From Epithemia pelagica (lineage: Eukaryota > Bacillariophyta > Bacillariophyceae > Surirellales > Surirellaceae): 64,000 nucleotides of DNA. The position numbers were made by a program, and so were the translations under genes. Numbering within the stretch: position 1 is the first letter of the stretch; the number at the start of each line of letters is the position of its first letter. The DNA lies in the NCBI GenBank assembly GCA_946965045.2, contig OX337235.1:62001-126000 (forward strand), read 5' to 3'. Shown in pieces: positions 42,056 through 54,555 of the stretch. The notes under the pieces were generated by a model, which worked only from the letters and a program-made list of their open reading frames with translations, ran no database searches and had not been told where the DNA came from.

Positions 42056-45000
42056 TCAAAGAGAAGCGTAAGCTGCCGGTGGCGGTGGTTGTGGGTGAGA
42101 AGGAGGACGTTGCATCCCTTGTCGAATTGGAGACTGGGGAGACGATACGGTACGTCTAACAGGGAAGAGGGCGGCCATGGTCTGCGGCTTGTTGCCCGTC
42201 CTGTTGGTACTAGCTGGTTCCCGTTGCTTTACAAGCTCCTGTTCCCACTGTTGTACCAGGGCCTTGCCTTGTGCTTGCCAGGCTTGTCGATTTTGGTGGG
42301 CCCAATTTTGAAACTCGCTGCTATAGGAACCAAAGACACCACAGTGTTGCAACCGGTCGGTCAAGGGCAAGACGGTGGAATCAAAAAATTGCAATTCTCC
42401 CTGATACCACAATTCTACAGTCGTAGAATGGGAATCAGTGTCATCCGGAACCTGATCCCGGGCGGCAAGTCGTTCGGCATGCAATTTTTGATTGAATTTG
42501 GTATAGGTTTGCCAATGTTGCATCATGTGTGCTACATCGGCTGCCTGTAAAATACATTCCAAGACAACTGTGGCGATCAAGCAAGACACAAAGGAGTGAA
42601 CAAGTGAGTGAGTTTGGACGGGAGATCTATTTATTCTATGGACAGGAGGAATACGTACGTGTTGCCTTGCGTTCCAATGTGCTATGATCCATGTTGTGGT
42701 TTCCGTGACTGCTGCGACAATCCAGTTCCTGTTGTGGCTGTTGGAGTGTCATGCGACGATGATTGCTGGAACTGAGGGCCACAGACTGTTGTCGATGATG
42801 GCTAGAATTGCTGAGTCCTTGTTGCTGTCGATGATGACTAGAATTGCTGAGCCCTTGCTCTTGCTGTTGTCGTCGATGATGACTAGAATTGCTGGGCCCT
42901 TGCTGTTGCTGTCTATGATGACTAGAGTCTCCGAGTGCTTGGCGTTTGTGATGACTGGAAGAATTCAGTCCTCCTGCTCCTCGACTAGCGTCGTATGTTC
43001 CAAAAGCTGCTTCCCATCTAGCAGTTCGAGTTTGGTACAGATCCTCATCCAACAAGTCTGTGGCCATCACAGCATTGACCAACAATTGACGGAAGCGCGT
43101 CAATTCCTGTTTGTTGGTATAGATACAGCTACGGAGTTTGTCAAAGTCTTGGTCCATCAAGACACGCCAGGCAACTTCCAAGGAGTTTTGTTCCGAAATG
43201 GATTTTCCCTTGTAAATCACAGACGTTGGTGTCCTAAGGTCTACAAGTTCTTGATTGGAAAGACCGGGATGGTCCACGTCGTGAATCAACGCCGCAAAAA
43301 CAACGCTAAAGTGCATCAAGGGATCGGAGCAAATGCCAAAGGTGGAATAGTACATATCTCGGGCCTCTTGAACCGACGACTTGCTATTGTGATTGCTGGA
43401 TGTGTTGGTGTTGCTTCGGTCCTCGTTTGAAGACTTTTGTTGTTTGACTACTCGACGGAGTAGCTTACTGGCTGATAGTGCAACATGGCTGGCATGCTGC
43501 AGTGAAAAAGAAAAAAAAGGACCACATCATCGTCAACACCAAATCAGAATATTAGTACTCACAAAGTGGAAAAGGCTACTTATCCATGGATCCAAAAGTC
43601 CTGAACGTACCTCGAAATTGTGAAATGGCACGTCACGATACATGGAGCAGATTCTTGAGACATATTCATAGAGTTGGGAACGAACCTCAGCGTTCAAGGG
43701 GCTTTCGGTAGTTCCCTGTCCATGTTCTTGCTGCTGGCAGAGCTGACGTACCAACCGGGCATCAAAGCGGGGCATCTCGACAGCCTCGACAGCTTCGTCT
43801 AAAATGGATGTGGACATGCGAATAACGGAAAGTTCATCGTCCATTAGCAACCCGTTTTTCTTTTGACTGTCCTGTCTTCGCATGCGCGGTCTAACGCTCG
43901 AAATCAAGCCTCCGGCAACAGTCGCTGCAACAGTTCGATGTTCAATAATATTTTCGAGAAAGCCACAAAGGAGTTCCACATTCCACTCGACCAGACGCAT
44001 GGTCTTTTCTTGTTCGAGGTCTTGTGGAGAAAGCAGTTGCTCAATGCTCCGAGAAGATGTCATGTCTGTTATGTCTGCCGTAGACGGATGCGCATCCGAG
44101 ACCTCGCTAATGGTACTATGTAGACGACCTTTGGCTTTCAAATCCACCCAGTATGTTTGCATTTCCCCCTTGCCTTTTGCCGTGACCAACTCGTCACGTG
44201 GTACAACCCAATGTCCTTTCCCGGTGTCCACCAGCAACTCGGCCGTGGCAGAACTCACTTGAATTTGGCCTGGGATTCCAGTCGACTCCATACGCGAGGC
44301 TGTATTCATCGTGTCGCCAAATAATTGAAACCGGGCCTTTTCTCCTCGCAAAACGCCCCCAGTAACACTTCCTGAATGCAATCCCACTCGACCTTGCAAA
44401 TCTCCCGTGGATGGACCGAGCTGGATCTCTAATTGTTTGGTGAGTTTCCGCATCCGTCGTAAACATTCGTGAGCAAAACGGGCCATGATGACAGCATGAT
44501 CCTCACGTGGTTCAGGAAGACCCTATAAAAAAGAAAAACGGAACAAACAGAGTTGTGTGTTAGCTTTTCCTGCGAATAACGGGATTTCTAATCCGTGGCA
44601 TGAGTTCATTCGTACCGTGACGGCCACATACGAGTCTCCAATGGTTTCAATTTTGAAGACACCCAGTCGACTGGCAGCGTCATCAAACGATTGATACATC
44701 GTTTCGAGCAATTGAAAGACTTGTGTGGGTTCACGCTCCGAGCTCCAGGCAGTAAAACCAGCAATGTCCAAGAACATGATTGTAGTATGGGGAAAGAGTT
44801 CCGCAATCGGTGCTGGAGAGGATTGAGGTCCCGTTTCATGAGACATTTCATTCTCGCGCCCGTGGGACTGGTTTCGTCTCAGACCTGCCCGCGGTGGAGC
44901 CTGTTCCAGGGATAAAGTGGACGCCGCCTTGTTCAAAATGCTATCTTTGGAGCTATTTCTTCGCCGACGCGCCCGGCGTAGCAATCCACCGGTTGTGGTA

Positions 45001-47393
45001 TTCCCGCCATGTCCTTCTCTACTCTTGGCTCCAGGTTCCGAGGAACCGGATTGGGTCAAGCATTCGGCACTGGCGGTGCTATGCTGAAAGACACTGCCAT
45101 GTTCGTCCAACAGACGGCCTCGTACCGATCGCGGGAACAGCGAGGAGACCAGGGCTCGCGACTTTAGAGAGGACTTGATCATGCGACGTTGTCGTCGTTG
45201 TACCAAGATATCGTACACAACAAACAAGAGGAGTACCACGACAAAGGTGGCAATGGCTGCGCCTGTATACCAGGACGTGGAATCCTCGGATTGTTGTCGG
45301 TACTCCTGTTCGAATTCGAGCGTTGGATACACATGGAATCTGTATTGACAGGAACCGTCTTGTGGGCCATTACGAGCCGACAGCTCTTCTGTAACCTGGT
45401 GCTTCATGGAAGACGAGACCGTACTCGATAGCAGACTATCAAAGTCTTGAAAGGTTGTCGAATGGACCAAATGAGAATATTCGAGATCGTGTTTATCTCC
45501 GTTTCCTCGCCACGTCCACGAAGATCCGTCAGTGTGGATTTGGTAGCTAAAGATTTGTCCACACGAATTTTCAATCACAATGCAGAGAGACAAGCTATGG
45601 ACATCCTCCTTGTCTTTGATGTCGTTCATGGAACGATCCTCGCCATGCGCAAACGAGGTGCTCCAGACGAATTCCGATGCAATCGAGCCCAACAAAGGTC
45701 GCGCAGTGTCTGGGGCACTTGATTGTGTGCTCCAGACGGGAGTGTACAAGACCAACATTGGCTCACTATGAAAGGAGTCCTCATAGTTGGTACTGGAGGA
45801 CGCATCGTGATACATTGGGCCGTCTCGACTAAAGGTTCGCGACCACAAGGGTGCTCGACTGGTTTCCAGTTCCCGGAGAGATGCCGCACGCCTGGACACG
45901 GACATTTGATTCCACAAAAACAGTCGACTCGTCAATGGGCTGTCCTCACTAGTGCCTTTCTCAGCCTCACCATGCCCCAGCAGTGAGGACTCCATCCAAA
46001 TGGGAGAATAGGGCTATATATGCAGAATATATAGCGTAACAAACAAAACGGTGAGACCAGGCATATAGGACGGACACTCCTCTTCTTCTTGTGGGTTCTA
46101 TTGCTTGTGCAGCACGATAATACTACCGGAGGAGAGGTTTCGGGTTCCGCCACGCCTTGACTATCCCAGCGAAAAATGAACCGTTCTTTGGATTCCAGTT
46201 CCTCCAGTGGAGCAGGATGATTGCTCATGACATTCATCTCGTTGCTGGTGTCCGGTTGTGCTGGTGGAGGAGGATGGCCCATGGCGGCGGCGGCCCATTG
46301 CTCCAATTCCTGGCGCTCTTGCTCGGTTGTAATCCAGGGACTCCACGCAACTTGAACCGCCGCAGAAGCCAGTCGTTGCGTGCGCAACATGTCTTGTCCC
46401 AAAAGGATAGTGTCGTTGGCACTGGTGGCGGAGAATGCTTCGTGTTGTTGTGTGACTATCAAGTGCCAATGAGACAGTGAAGTGGCGGTACTTTGCGCGA
46501 CTTGATATTTCAATGCCAAATCGGGCCAAAAGACATTATGCATCCAATGGTCGGCTTGATCATGCCAATACTCTTCAAATTGTTCCGTGTGCACGTCATT
46601 GACATAGCGATGGACTTGGAAAATGGCCACGGCCGCCACGGCCACAAACAAGGTCAAGGCCACGAGACGGAGAATGCGCAAGGCTCGTGTTCCTCGACGA
46701 ATCCCAATGGCATCGGGCGAGTCATCCTCATCCAGGAGGGCAGCTTCGTCGTCACTGCTGTTGGCGTAGTAGTCCTTGGTAAAGGATTCCCGAATCACAG
46801 CCCCATCTTCTCCTTCGTCTCCGGCCATGGTACTTTGCGTCATGGAGGGATCATTGTGATAATATTCAGCATCCTCTTCATTATTATTATTATTGTTGTT
46901 GTTGTTGAATTGGTAACGCTGGAAAGAGTGGAGAGACTGGATGAGTGTCGTCATGTGTCGGTATGGAGGAGGAGGAAGATTCTGGGAGAGAATTCGGTGT
47001 TCGCGCCCCGCTCCCAAACCAAGGAGCTTTCGGTGGAAAAGTCGTTGTCGTCGTTGCATCGGGGGCACCACTGCCAGCCCAGAGAATTTCCTTGGGTTCT
47101 TGTTGTTGTGGTGGTGGCGGATTCTTGTTTTTTGTCTTTTGTTGTTTGTTCCTTTTCTTTCTTGTTTTGGGGCTGTTGTTGGCAAAACTCACCGAAGGAA
47201 AAGTGCTGGTCTGGAAAGGACGAGGACGAGGTTGGTGCTGGCGATGTGCCGATGCGGTGGCGTCATTGACTTCTTCTTGTTGTTCATCGGAAAAGACGGC
47301 TCCACTCTCCTGGTCTCTAGGATCCTCGTGGTGTTGATCATATCCATCGAGAACATGAATGTGAGCAAAGGAATCATTGTTACCCACATTCAT
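42056..47393 (-). CDS. Receptor-like guanylate/adenylate cyclase fused to cyclic-nucleotide phosphodiesterase
   Basis: Six exons: 47193-47393, 46127-46918, 44616-46013, 43611-44522, 42659-43496, 42056-42567; 1550 aa. Introns 46919-47192, 46014-46126, 44523-44615, 43497-43610, 42568-42658, all GT..AG with matching phase. The first intron (274 nt) is the least sure. Cytosolic N-terminus; TM about 158-180; outer domain about 400 aa; TM about 579-601; class III cyclase domain with metal Asp747 (FLDIAGFT) and Asp791 (IETIGDSY), and FGDTMNTASRME in exon 4. Glu787 in IETIGD is guanylate-cyclase-like, but the usual Cys of RYCLFGD is Gln here (RFQLFGD), so GTP or ATP preference is open. The PDE domain follows: PFHNFEHASH, ALIHDVDHPG, MATDLLDEDL, QAADVAHMMQHW, with all metal His/Asp. 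It would make and destroy a cyclic nucleotide in response to an outside signal. Such fusions are known in diatoms, where cGMP is implicated in sexual signalling. Confidence 0.88.
42794..42935 (-). repeat. Minisatellite inside the PDE coding region
   Basis: About four in-frame units of 36-42 bp encoding variants of GLSNSSHHRQQQ. They sit in a loop between the ARWEAAF block and the LERKAT block of the phosphodiesterase domain. Confidence 0.85.
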
Positions 47394-49255
47394 GATGATG
47401 ATGCAAAGAGAAGAGGGACCTGTTGTGGATATATGTGCGATGTGTATAAATGTGGTGATTCAGGAGAAGAAACGTATGGTTAGTGACTTGCAACACTGCC
47501 CTGGTGTGACGTGAAGTGGCAATGGTTGGTTCTTGCTATCGCAAGCTCTTTGTCCTGTCAACAGTCGAACCGGAGGTTTCTCGGAGGAATCCCAAACGAG
47601 ATTCTCAACGGGTGTTCTTTTTCTTTCTGTCTACCTAGCTTGTTTTGTTCGTGAGCTTTTGTGGGCGCATCAAAAAATAATAGCTGGCCTTGGCTTAAGC
47701 TCTCTTTCTCTCTTTCTCTCAAACGAGGAGGATAAGAGCAAGGAGAGAAGGTATTACTTTTTTGTGGATTGTGGAGAGTTGGTGGTTGCTGGAGCACGAG
47801 CAATACCACGATCGAAAATGTGATGCAGTCTCGACACCACACACCAAAAGTCGTCTTGCGCTGTGGGGACCCATAAATATCATTCAATGTCAATGCGAGC
47901 CGTGTATCACTCCTGAGCGCAACGCTTTCCATTATAGTTTTAGTAAGTTCATTGCATGATCTGATATACCAACGCTTGGAACTATGACCCTCCAAGACCC
48001 AAGACCAATCGAATGACAGAAGTTAGAAGTTAGCTTGAGTAGCTTTATATTTAACTACAGTGGTGGTGTTGGTCCCAACCGAGATGCCCAAACCTTCGAC
48101 AAAAGCCTCCTTCAAGGACCTGACAGTTTACAGTATAATACCCTGAAGATGACCAAAACACTTCAAAAGTCCGTAGCTCAAAAAGTATCAGTTCCGGCTT
48201 AGCTACAGATATATGAGTATTGGTCGGGATAGCCTACAATACTACATAATATTATATATCTTTTGTAGTCCTCCTCGCAACCAAGATACAAGATACGCGA
48301 CAGTTGAAATCCCCATAGGAGTATTTTCTGAAAGCGAACGGAATACCTACTCCTACTAGCTATGAGCTATTAGAGAGACTACTCAGGGTAGTCTACCACA
48401 GAAAAATGTGGACAAGAGGTAAGAGTCTGGTTGTACAGCAATTTGGAATTCGGCGTCAACGAAAAAAGGCCTACACCGATCATGGAATCACTCCGGACAA
48501 CAGGAGTCTGCACAACAAACAAGCGACGAATGGAGACAAACGACCAAGACGAATAGATGAAGGCCTTTCTGGCTTGGATCTATACTAGTAGAGAGCCTAT
48601 CGAGTCGAATTCCACATACAGCGAACGGTCGTTGTCAAGTACGTGGGTCTGGGGACAAACGAATCAAGGATTGATGAGCGCAGATCGAAAGCAACACCCC
48701 ATTCCCACAATCGACGTTTTACGAGACACTATTCCTCACCCAGTGAACCCGTAATGGTCCCGTTGCATCCATCACTCATCCTGGGTTTTCCAAAGCGACA
48801 ACGAGTCTTGCTGCACCTGGCAGTTGTTGAGTCATTGTTGGCATCACTGTGGGTTCGGACCATTGACCAGAGAGACGGACACACAGATTTTTTTGCGCAT
48901 GTAAAAAACCGCATTCCGCATGTCTGGGCTTGGACTTCCCAGTCGCGTTCATCTTCAACGTTTCTCAGTCGCGTTCGATCTACTGTTTCACCTAGAGTGG
49001 ACAAAACTTTTCCATGTGTATCGTCCGCGAGACCCACAACTGCTCCTACATGCGACCACACGTATAGACTTTATCCTACAGTCAAAGATAGAGGGGTTGA
49101 TCCAGCAGGCACGCCCGCGTGCCAGTTCCCAGTCGCGAACCCACACCAATGAAAACAGTCAGTGCGTCGCCACAAAGATCTTGAGAGGCTCACAAAAAGT
49201 TTTATCGTCGAATAAAAGACATTGAACAGTGCCCCTAGTATAAAGTCGTTGAACC
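47394..49255. other. 1.9-kb intergenic region
   Basis: Divergent space between the cyclase/PDE gene and propeller paralogue C. A tataaa sequence at about 49236 is only about 20 nt before the ATG of the latter. Frames here (for example around 48643-49152) have no protein-like features. No repeat recognised. Confidence 0.4.
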
Positions 49256-51968
49256 ATGTTGGCCAGAAACATGAAGGACGAGCCAGAAGATGAGATTTTC
49301 GTGGCCCCATCGGCGCCGTACGAAGTCGGCAATGTGGAAGGAGGAGGAGGCGGAGACGTGACATGGACCGACAGCAACAACAAGCAAAGCACGGTTGGTA
49401 CGGCCACTGAAGATGACAACGAACAAAATAGCAATTATATATTTGACAATGATGAGGGACAAGCTGACGACGAAGACGACGACGAAGATGAAGATGAAAC
49501 CAACAATGATGTAGAAGAACCATCATCTTTTGGTGGAAACAAGAATGGACTGGGTGTCCCTCCTGCTTCCATGGTTCCACCGACTGTCCACAAGGGTAAA
49601 AAGATGGCACTCATTATTGGTCTTTCGTGCTGTTGCGCAATTCTTGTGGGTGTTGTTGCTGCGAGCATGATTTACGTCTTTGTGGTTGACGATGGCGACG
49701 ACGGCAACAAAAACAGTGCTGGCGGCGGAGGCAGCAGTGGTGGTGACGGCGGTGGAGAAGGAGGCTCCTCTGTCAATGGTGTAGCTGGTGGTCGTACCTG
49801 TGCGTTGGCCAGTCCCATTGAATTTGGATCTACTTCTGCTCCCGTTGGCAGTCCACAAACCTTGCAGATACGCGGCGACACACGTCTCGGTGGTTCTACA
49901 CCGTCCACCACAGCATGTGGTCTTTCGGCCACGGCCGGACCGGGTGTCTTTTACAAGTTGGAAGGCGTCACTGGACAAGTTCGCATGAGCCTCTGCCCCA
50001 CCAACTTTGACCAGAACCGCAAGAATGGATTCAATGATATCAATGTCATGCGAGTCGGTGTCGTGACAGGAAATTGCGGAGGAGACGACCAATTTGATTC
50101 CAATCGTGAGGTGCAATGTGTGACTACCCAGGCCTGGTCCAGCGTGAACTTTTGTCGTCCCGAATCGTCTTTACTCAGCTGGACTGCATTGGCCAGTGAA
50201 ACCTATTTCATTTATGTTCAAGACTATGACAGTCTGGACGAAACACCAGGAGGAAGCTTTGACTTGACCATTACCAAAGAGGGGGTGACCAACGCAGTGG
50301 ATCCCGTACAATCCTTGGGGGATTTTGAAGGAACCGTATCGGACGATACCATGGGATACCGAGTGGCCATGTCGGCCGATGGATCCATTGTGGCTACCAC
50401 GAGCGGAGGCATCTCACGACAAGGCTCTGTTCAACTGTTTCGTCGTACCAGCGCGGGCACCTATCAACAGGAAAAGTCGCTCTTACCAACCGCAAGTGCC
50501 GCAAACGAACTTCAGTTTGGATGGCACATTGCCATGTCGAGCAATGGTAAACGTCTGGTAGTAAACAGTCGCACGACTGTCCAAGTATTTGACATTGTGT
50601 CCGATGTGTCCAATCTCAACCAAGAATTGGAGTTTGAAACACAACAAGAATTCGACCTGAATGTAGTACAGTATGAAGTCGACTCGGTAGCCATTTCGGA
50701 CAATGGTGACGTCATCGCCCTGAACCACTTTAGCCAAGGTATTGTTCGATTCTTTCATTGGGATGACGGCTTGATGAGGTGGACGACACGTGTCAATGAC
50801 ATTGTCCTGTCGGGTGTGGGAGCATTGCCCAATCTCGTTTCGTACGATAGGACCGTAGCCTTATCGAATGGGCGTGATCGACTGGCCCTTGTGGGAAAGG
50901 ATCAAGTCGCTCGTCTCTATGTCGTGGACGATATCGATTCGGCTGGATTGGCAATTGCGGAATGGAGACTTGTCTTGTCCATTCCCCAAGTCACAGCCGT
51001 AAACCTGAATGGGGATTGTTTGGTGGTGGGTCTGAAACAAGAGGTCATGGTGTGGTGTCATGACCGCGAAACGTCCAGTACTGAACAATGGGGAGAAACT
51101 CTGGTCTTGCCCAACGATGATGCTCGGTCCAACAGCACCAGTACCAATGGAACGGTGGTTCATTCGGTGAGTCTCTCGGATGATGGTAACGTCTTGGTTG
51201 TGGGGACACCCTTTTATTCGCCCAGCAATACCACCCAAGGTGCTGGTCGCGTCGCAGTGTACCAGAAAAAGAACCAGCAATGGGAGGTTGTGGAACAAGT
51301 CATTTCGGATTCCGAAGGAGATCAATTCGGGTACGTTACGAGCCATGATGATGCGGCTGGTTCGGGAGGCGAGTGCTCGGCAATGAGACGGTTTGATTGC
51401 TTACCCACAATGTGCTATTTTTCGTTCTGTCTTGCCTTCTTGTTCGTGTCATTCTTTGTTTAGTTGGACCACGGCCGTATCCAAAGATGGGTCGACCATT
51501 GTGGCGGGGGCGCCATTCTATGGAAATGCCAACACCAACGCGGCAAACAGTGGACGGATTCGCATTTCCAAAATCGTTGCTCCACAGAATAGTACAAATA
51601 CTACCGGTACGGGAGGTTCCTCGACCAACAGCAATTCTACCGCCACGGGAGGCTCCTCGACCAACAACAATTCTACTGCCACGGGTGGTTCCTCGACCAA
51701 CAACAATTCTACCACCACGGGTGGCTCTTCGTCAAACAGCAATTCTACCACCACGGGTGGTCCTTCGGACAAGAACAACAATAGCACCAACAGTGGTGAT
51801 GTCGCCAGTGGTGGCAACACGACCACTGCCATTGGTTCCGCCAACACGACCACGGACAGCGACGGCCAAAATCGTACAGGATTACGAAGAACCAACACCA
51901 AAGCTTCCAAGAATACGTCCACTCGTCGCAGCTATCACCAGCAGTGGAATCCAACACAATGGTGGTAG
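49256..51968 (+). CDS. Membrane-anchored beta-propeller-like protein, paralogue C, with extra N-terminal domain
   Basis: Exons 49256-51330 and 51464-51968, intron 51331-51463 (GTACGT..TTTAG, 133 nt, phase 2, same codon as in copies A and B); 859 aa. Acidic N-terminus, TM about 117-144, a Gly/Ser linker, then a domain at about 175-350 (starting RTCALASPIEFG, with FYKLEGVTGQVRMSLC and YFIYVQDYD) resembling the PPC-type sandwich of secreted proteins. The propeller follows (MSADGSIVATT, MSSNGKRLVV, ISDNGDVIAL, LSDDGNVLVVGTPFYSP, and across the splice FGWTTAVSKDGSTIVAGAPFY). Copies A and B lack the PPC-like part. The C-terminus is five repeats of about 13 aa (GGSSTNNNSTAT) full of N-glycosylation sites. 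Likely a cell-surface or vesicle protein; ligand unknown. Confidence 0.85.
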
Positions 51969-52527
51969 AGTACGTGTTTCTGCTTTGGTTCGGTATACAA
52001 AAATAACAGTCCCTCAATCCTGTGATATCCTGTATTCAATTTCCAGTGTTCCGCATGTATTCAGAGTCGCATCCAGTACACGTTTGAGGAGAGACCACCT
52101 TGTATACCGACCTTCTCGTACAGCTTGGTGGTGTTCAACGACGATTGTGCTTTGCTAGAATCCACCAGCCAGTATCATCCTTCTTCGGTGGCTGCTTCTG
52201 GGTAAAAGGGCATGCAACGTTTCTTCTTGCCGTATTCCTCTCTTTCTTTACGAGCGGCTAATCATAGAGTGTCATGACTGCCAGTCATAGAGCCCGCCAC
52301 AGTAGGTAGTGTGGACATCACGTTCCATGTATCCTTTTATTTCTATATCCAACAAACTCAGTACAACTAATGTGAATCCTTTCCAATAGTATACTTCCTC
52401 TCTCTATTCTCGTTCTCTCTCTTTCGAGAGGAATCTAGCTAGAGAGGGACAAGACACGGACGTTTGCCACAAGAAGGCCACGCATGCCGGAAGCAATGGA
52501 CCGTCTCTCTCCTTGTCGCTGTGGAAA
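51969..52527. other. Convergent intergenic region
   Basis: 559 bp between the propeller paralogue C and the secreted protein gene. A CT-rich stretch at about 52397-52430. No gene seen. Confidence 0.5.
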
Positions 52528-53388
52528 CTAATACCATCCCAAGATTCCAACCAGCATAATGGGCAACAGACCAAGGAACCGCCACCCTTCTCTTGTTGCT
52601 GCTGGTAGGAGTGTTTGTGTTGCACTACTCGTGGTTCGCAAACTTGCTGGATTGGCAAGAGGTTGATCATTGTCGGTGACACGGGAATCGCATTCGACCG
52701 AATAGGGACTTTGGGTTCCCGTATTGGTCATGAGGGCAAACAAGAGTTCGAGTTGTTGTTCCACGCCTTGCAATAAAATGTCGGCTTCTCGTTCGGCAGC
52801 CTGTCCCAAATCATTGCGATTGCAATGAGTCGGATCGGCACATTCATCGGAATTCAAATATTGAAACACGACGGTATCGACAATATCAATAATGCCATTG
52901 TTGGTCTGCAACAAGGTACAGGTAATTTGGACATGATATTCCCAAATGGCACCACCAGCGTCTTGGACACAGGCTTGGACAAAGTCTCGCGACGACGGCA
53001 AGGTATTTTCATCCACTTGACAAATGTCGGCATTGGAATCGCACAAGGACACGGCTTGTTCCACCTCGTCCGACAAGTCTAGAGAGGCTTGCTGGAGAGC
53101 AAAGTTATCTTGTTTCAATTCCAGCAAGGCATTCGAACAGTCCTTCGACAAGGTTTGACGGCCATGGTCCAACAACGGAAATTTCGATTCGACAAACGTG
53201 GCTTGGTTCGATCGACTCTTGCGGCTCGTGCGATACACATTGGCAACCGCCGTGTGGAACGCTTGTTGCATGCGTTCGGTAGTATCGTTTTCCGGAGACT
53301 CCTCCTCCTTTTCGTGTTTGGTTTGAATGGCATGGCACGACACGAGCGGAAGGAGCCATAGCAGCAGGAGTGGGGTCGTTCGGTACAT
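52528..53388 (-). CDS. Secreted or GPI/TM-anchored protein of unknown function
   Basis: 286 aa from ATG 53388; the codons upstream are open for seven triplets but without ATG. Classic signal peptide (MYRTTPLLLLWLLPLVSCHA), acidic stretch, then a helical region with about ten Cys (SLCDSNADIC, QACVQDAGG, QITCTLL, DECADPTHC), likely disulphide-bonded. It ends in a hydrophobic segment (FLGLLPIMLVGILGWY) that could be a TM or GPI signal. No recognised domain. Intronless. Confidence 0.75.
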   Translation of the reverse strand: MYRTTPLLLLWLLPLVSCHAIQTKHEKEEESPENDTTERMQQAFHTAVANVYRTSRKSRSNQATFVESKFPLLDHGRQTLSKDCSNALLELKQDNFALQQASLDLSDEVEQAVSLCDSNADICQVDENTLPSSRDFVQACVQDAGGAIWEYHVQITCTLLQTNNGIIDIVDTVVFQYLNSDECADPTHCNRNDLGQAAEREADILLQGVEQQLELLFALMTNTGTQSPYSVECDSRVTDNDQPLANPASLRTTSSATQTLLPAATREGWRFLGLLPIMLVGILGWY

Positions 53389-54555
53389 GGTTGGCACAGT
53401 CCTGGTCACTTTTTGGGGGGGTATATAGTTCCTCCGAATGTTGGACTTCTAGTAATAGAGGAGCAAATTTGAAAACAAACCACGGTTCGAGTTTGTCGTT
53501 TCCAACCAAAAGAGTCCAGGGAGAGTAAGAGGATTACCAGAGTCTCGGAGACTGCAAAAGAGAGCAAGATATGGATTGTGACGAAGAAGTGTTCAAACGA
53601 ACGCGGTGTGTCTATTCGCTGCGATTTCTCAATATCGAGAAAACGGCGAGATGCCCCATGGTCCCCCAAACAGAACGAACGGGGCATTTCGAAAGTTCCA
53701 TGGGCCTACTGTTTTGGATCTCGCAGGGTGGCACAGCTTTTTGCTAGGAGCATAGTAGAGAATGGCGACGAGTCCTATCTCTAATACTTCTACCTAGTAT
53801 ACCGATTCTTCTGTCCAGGAATGGACGACCATGACCTTCCTCCTCCTCCACTACTCCGTTTCAATGCTGCGCTTCACACCCTGTCCAAAGGATCCTCTAG
53901 CTCTAGAGGTAGTAGTAGAGACTGGACGCATCGAACGACCATCCATATATAGTAGAAGAAAAAGCCCCACACTTTCTCATGGCTCTAATGGAACCAGCAG
54001 CCAATGCCTTCTAGCTAGAGTCCACTACTATAGTGGAGAAAGCATTCGGCAATTTCTCATGGCTGTGTGTGTTGGTCGGACCAGGTGAGTTTGGTTGGTG
54101 GACCATACCAAAGAAGAAAACTACCTCCTCCTCAACCAAAAGACTATACCCAACAAGAGCGAATTGTTGAAAGAGGAATAACAATAACTATTCCTTGCTA
54201 ATTCCTACTCATCGTTCGCGACAGAGATTGAAAACCAGTGGTAGACATTCGGATATGGCGATTCCAAGTAACCAGCATAGGATTGCAGTGCGATGCATCA
54301 TATTATGCAGGTCGAGCACAGAAATTTGAAACGAAATGGAGGATGACAATATCTAGTATTATCTGTGTAAGAAGCACAACAGTAGGAGTTTCGGAATCAT
54401 TTCCTTCCTTGAGATCTCCGTAGAAACATATTCGTTTCCTTGCTCTGTGTTGTGGTGGTCTGTGCCAGACTACTGGCACTTGTTGTCGATGGACCGGTTG
54501 GTGTGGGAGCGGGGGTGGGGGCATTGCCATCCCCCAAAACGACCAAACTCACACC
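53389..54555. other. 1.2-kb intergenic region
   Basis: Between the secreted-protein gene and the relic end of the protease gene. Small palindromes around ctagctctagag (53896) and ctagctagag (54012). No gene seen; an open Pro/Thr-rich stretch at about 54440-54530 (minus) just after the protease stop may be old C-terminal coding DNA. Confidence 0.4.

Noticed and set aside
46493-47269. 258-codon plus-strand frame
   Set aside because: Antisense to the cyclase/PDE gene, exons 1-2.
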